From: Puffinus mauretanicus
Lineage: Eukaryota > Chordata > Aves > Procellariiformes > Procellariidae
Length of the DNA stretch: 64,000 bases
Direction: 5' to 3'
Assembly (NCBI GenBank): GCA_023333565.1
Contig: JAJKFH010002781.1
Span: 638,501-702,500, forward strand
Part shown: positions 60,201 to 64,000 of the stretch, in pieces
Layout of the letters: each line of letters begins with the position of its first letter
How positions within the stretch are numbered: the stretch's first letter is position 1
The notes under the pieces: model-generated
Database searches by the model: none
Seen by the model: the letters and a program-made list of their open reading frames with translations, nothing else
What the model was told of the DNA's origin: nothing
Translations under genes and position numbers: made by a program

Positions 60201-63200
60201 TCTGTCTTAATTAACAAGTTTCCTAATATGAGATTTTCTAAAGTTTTACTGTTGTCCAAAGAATGAGATTCACCACATTTCCTCTTAAAAGAAAAAAAAA
60301 AAACAAAACAGTTATCCAAATAAAGATATTAAGTCTAGGCTGCTAATATGTCTTTCTATTTCCTTCTATTTCTCTCATTTCCTCACTCCATTAGCACTGG
60401 CTGGCATGGAAAATGCTTCTGGACATCACATGAATCGTAGCTGCACAGATGCTCAGCCCTTCATTCAGGTCAGGGTTGCATTTGCCACTGCACAGAACTG
60501 TATATTACAGATGTCAGAATAATGAGCCTGAAAGAGCCAAGATCACTTCACTGTCTTTTTAAAGTATGGATGTTCCTGAGTCTGCAATTTCATGCACCAA
60601 TTGTTTCAGATTTCTGAAATGGAGATTACCTGATCCCTTCCCTCACTCAAGAGCATTGTAGTCTTTGAGCTTCTTTCTACCTCTTTTGTGATAATTTCAG
60701 TTTCCATACTCTTATTCTTTCTTTCTTGTCATAGGTGCAATAATAATTTTTCTTTCCTGTGATTTTCCTCAATAAGAACGGAGAAGCTATTGAATCTGAG
60801 GCACTTTCTCATCGCATTTTTAGTCATCCTCTAGCTCTGCTTTAAACTTAACCCTACCCTTGCTGTTGAGAGCGTTCTTTTCCTGTTCTCTTATCTTTTT
60901 GGCTAGGAACATCTTTGATATTTTTTGTTTTACTGTCCTTCCTGATTTCTAACTTAAGATGACTTTTGCTTCCCGATCCTTAAACATAGAAAATTACTAA
61001 ACATACTTTTCCCCCACTGCTGGTAGGCTTTCTGTTAAGTAATTCTGAAAGGATACTGAGGATAAGCAATTACATCCAATCTCCTTTCCCAGTTCTGCTC
61101 TACACCCTTGCTTTTCTCTCCCCACCACTCCCCTAACCTTGGAAATCAAAAAGTTCGATTACAAATCCACACTCATTTGGTCTTTGATTTAAACTTATTC
61201 ATTTAAATTTTATGAACAATAAGTTCACAGTTAGTCCACATAGTTATACAATTAGACATGGTTAGTCCACACATAGTTACACAGTCCACACATTCTCAGT
61301 CACCAATTTTTGTATTGTTTGAACATTACCTTTTAGACCTTACCTAAATATAATTGATTTTTTTATTACATGATTCAATGAACTCCTGTTAATATGGGCA
61401 AACCCACTTGTTCAATGTGATATCCAGGAAATATTCATATTTCTTTTTCTAAATAGCTTCATATTGTAATCATATTCCAACTAGGAATAGGAGAGAGGTA
61501 GTAATAAAGCCTAGAACTAGTCCAGTAGGTCTTCCATTACTGTGTTTTCTCTAAGTGACTTTAACTCAAAAATTCAATTTTATTTTTGTGGTTTATGTTT
61601 GTCTTGATTTTTCCCCTTCTCTTCTATTTTCTCTCTGAATAGCATATACCCTTTACTATGTGTATGTTGCTCCTCCATCTGTCCATTAAAGTCCTGTCTT
61701 GCAATAGTCATTCACTCTCCTGGTCACCACTATCTTCTGCTGCCCAAGTTCCTGAAGCAGCTGTGGCACCATGACCATACTCTATTCCCTAGCTGGAACA
61801 GGTGGAGGGCTTTCACTGTGTTTAAATATATAACTACATTGTCTGCTAAATGAGTATTCCCACCAGCTTACTTTCCAAACTTGTGGTGTTGATCCTTTTA
61901 TTTATAGTTTCATCCACTGTCAAGTTTTAAGTCACCCAATTGTCCTCTTATAAACCTAGAGAGGAAACTGATTTTCTACTAACATTCTTGTTTAATTTCT
62001 TAGTTTTAATGGTAAAATATGTCACATTCTGGTTCATTGCTACGTCTGCCTTGGATTGTAGAGCCCCATGAGAACCCTTTACCCATATATGGGCTGTATG
62101 TAACCACTGATTACTGACAGAGTATCTTTACCTCTAACCTAGGAAAGGTTGCAAAATGTGACAAGACTCTGGGGATGGGCTGTGATGAAAAATAAATAAT
62201 ACAGCCATTCCAGGTAATATCTGAAAGCTGCATTGAAATATATATGCATCTAAGTTTCACACCTACATAATTACTGTTTACCTAAATGCCCCCAGCACTG
62301 GCTCAGGAATCCAATGGCCATTGTGTGTTCTGAGTTTTTCAATATGCTTCAGTGAGAATGAAAAATTCTTATCTCTGCAATAAAAAAAAAGACATATCTG
62401 TGCTGAGGATTGCACAGAAGTGAATACAGTGTATCTCCCACCCCAACCCCTCCACCCCTCACCCACCCCCCCTTTTATTAGTTTCTAACCACCTGTTTCA
62501 TGAAGCAGACATAAGCCTCATCTGGTGTTTCACTATAGTGTATGGTGTTTGATATTTTATGAACCAGTTTGCTGTTCACCTGCCCTCTAATCGTTAACTG
62601 CAAATATACATTTCTTCAAACAAATGAGGCATTTTACAGGAACACCATGCTGCATCAGCTATCAATTTTGTAGCTGCAGACATTCAAACAAAATTGTCAA
62701 GGAACTCAATTCTGTTCCTCCTAGAATGAACATACTTCTTTTTCTCTCAAGTCACTGTTATCATGAGAATTGGAGGGCAGGCAAAGAAGATGAAATAAAA
62801 TCCTGGTGTTGCTAAGGAACTAGCCATCTAAGTAAACCGACTGCAGATTATAACAATGTAGTAAGGAAAAAACCACTGCTAATCAGACACATTACATAAT
62901 CTTGTTGAATGTTTACATCATTAGCTACACTGCATATTCATACACACATTCTCTGAAGAGGCCACAAGATAGGCAGATCTTAACAGCACCTCATGAGAAA
63001 GGCAACTAATGCATTTTTATGTTCAATTTTATAAGCCAAGTGAACATGGAAATGTGATCACCATCATTTAAAAGAATTCTGTTTATTAATAGTTCTGATC
63101 CAAAGCTCTCATCATTGTTTTTTATTAAAAGTAGGAAAGTAATTGTTAATCATACAATTTCAATCATGAATTTTAGTAAGTGTTGTATCTTCTAAAAAGA

Positions 63201-64000
63201 CAACAAACTGCACATGACAACTTTGCCATCTGTTTTGTATGGAATGACAATCTGATTTTTTTTCCTACTCACCACAAATTCAACAGCCCCTGTCCTTCTC
63301 CAAACTGTGGATCTTTCAGTCAACCCAAATTATACTATTATACTATGCAAATACATATAGACATACAAACACAAACCAACAGACCTACATCCACAAAACC
63401 ATGTCATTCAAAAACAGAAAAGAAGTAGCCATCCCCTTAAGCAGAAATATAGGTATACTGAGAAGAACCCTCATAATGACGCTCTCACCAGAAAAAGACG
63501 AGATTCACCCAGTATGGATATTCCAGGAAAATTGTCTGCATCAATGAATTAGCCACCCGGATATGACACAAGGACATTATTCTTTAATGTTTAAACTGGC
63601 ATCCCTAAGGATGTCTAGACAGGCTAAATAGAACATTCCACCTGCCAACAAATTGGAGCAGAGTATGATCATGAAGGACAGCAGTTTAAAAGAAAAACAA
63701 TAAAGTGTTCAATAGAAAATTAAAATCATTTTAATACAACAGATCCAAAGAGTAGGATATCCTACTCTAGTAGGTTAATTATTGTTATGACACCTCTAAT
63801 TTTAACTTAAAATTCGATTTCACAATTTCAAATGAACATCAGAATTTTGCAGATATTTTCCCTCTGCAACTTTATTCATTAGACATTTCCCTTTCAATTT
63901 TAATTTTGTACTTTGGCTGTAATTAATATTTGTGCAATGAGACATAAAAAAAATCATTACATTAGTGCTATGGAAGTATTCCAGTAGGAACATAATACAC
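57265..64000. other. Long AT-rich non-coding stretch
   Basis: No gene, RNA gene or transposon recognised over about 6.7 kb. Local features: a poly-A run near 60291-60302, an imperfect local repeat of 'agtccacayagtta' near 61231-61292, and a C-rich run near 62440-62475. The 75-codon hydrophobic frame at 58823-59050 starts at TTG and has no recognised domain. Confidence 0.45.

Noticed and set aside
1..64000. tRNA, rRNA, CRISPR, phage or bacterial operon
   Set aside because: No cloverleaf, direct-repeat array or tightly packed gene run was seen. The repeats are those of a bird genome.

Overview
This window is a piece of a bird (or at least archosaur) nuclear genome. It is AT-rich, mostly non-coding DNA with no bacterial-style gene layout, CRISPR array, tRNA or rRNA. 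The assignment rests on its repeats: several CR1 LINE copies of different ages, one ending in the CR1-specific octamer ATTCTATG repeated three times, and a family of avian ERV-L-type LTRs. The species cannot be named from the sequence.

Layout. 1-539 unannotated; 540-1700 an old CR1 fragment; 4798-5086 a 240-nt pure pyrimidine tract joined to ten CATTT units; 9796-14010 a young, internally deleted ERV-L-like provirus with two LTRs differing by four substitutions and one indel, a 5-bp target duplication (ATAAT), a tRNA-Lys1,2-type primer binding site, a hydrophobic 5' ORF and a broken pol remnant; 14368-14922, 22559-23134 and 53801-54376 three antisense solo LTRs of the same superfamily; 28630-32883 a near full-length CR1 with decayed ORF1 and ORF2; 40010-42100 an older CR1; 45370-45515 and 54555-54830 CR1 3'-end pieces on the minus strand; 50330-51320 a very old CR1/L3-type reverse-transcriptase fossil. 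The rest is AT-rich intron-like or intergenic sequence.

Host coding content is sparse and uncertain. The best candidate is a terminal exon at 46199-46388 (+). Weaker splice-flanked open segments lie at 8647-8689, 17139-17267, 27701-27857, 39072-39080 (a possible 9-nt microexon) and 57086-57264, all on the plus strand. None matches a protein I recognise, and adjacent phases do not join directly, so they cannot be assembled into one gene from this window alone.

The most unusual item is the provirus: gag, protease and most of reverse transcriptase are gone, but the space after the primer binding site is filled by an open 197-codon frame with several hydrophobic stretches, which is not a standard ERV-L gene. 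Its LTRs carry a CRE palindrome that is intact in the 3' LTR and in one solo LTR but changed in the 5' LTR.
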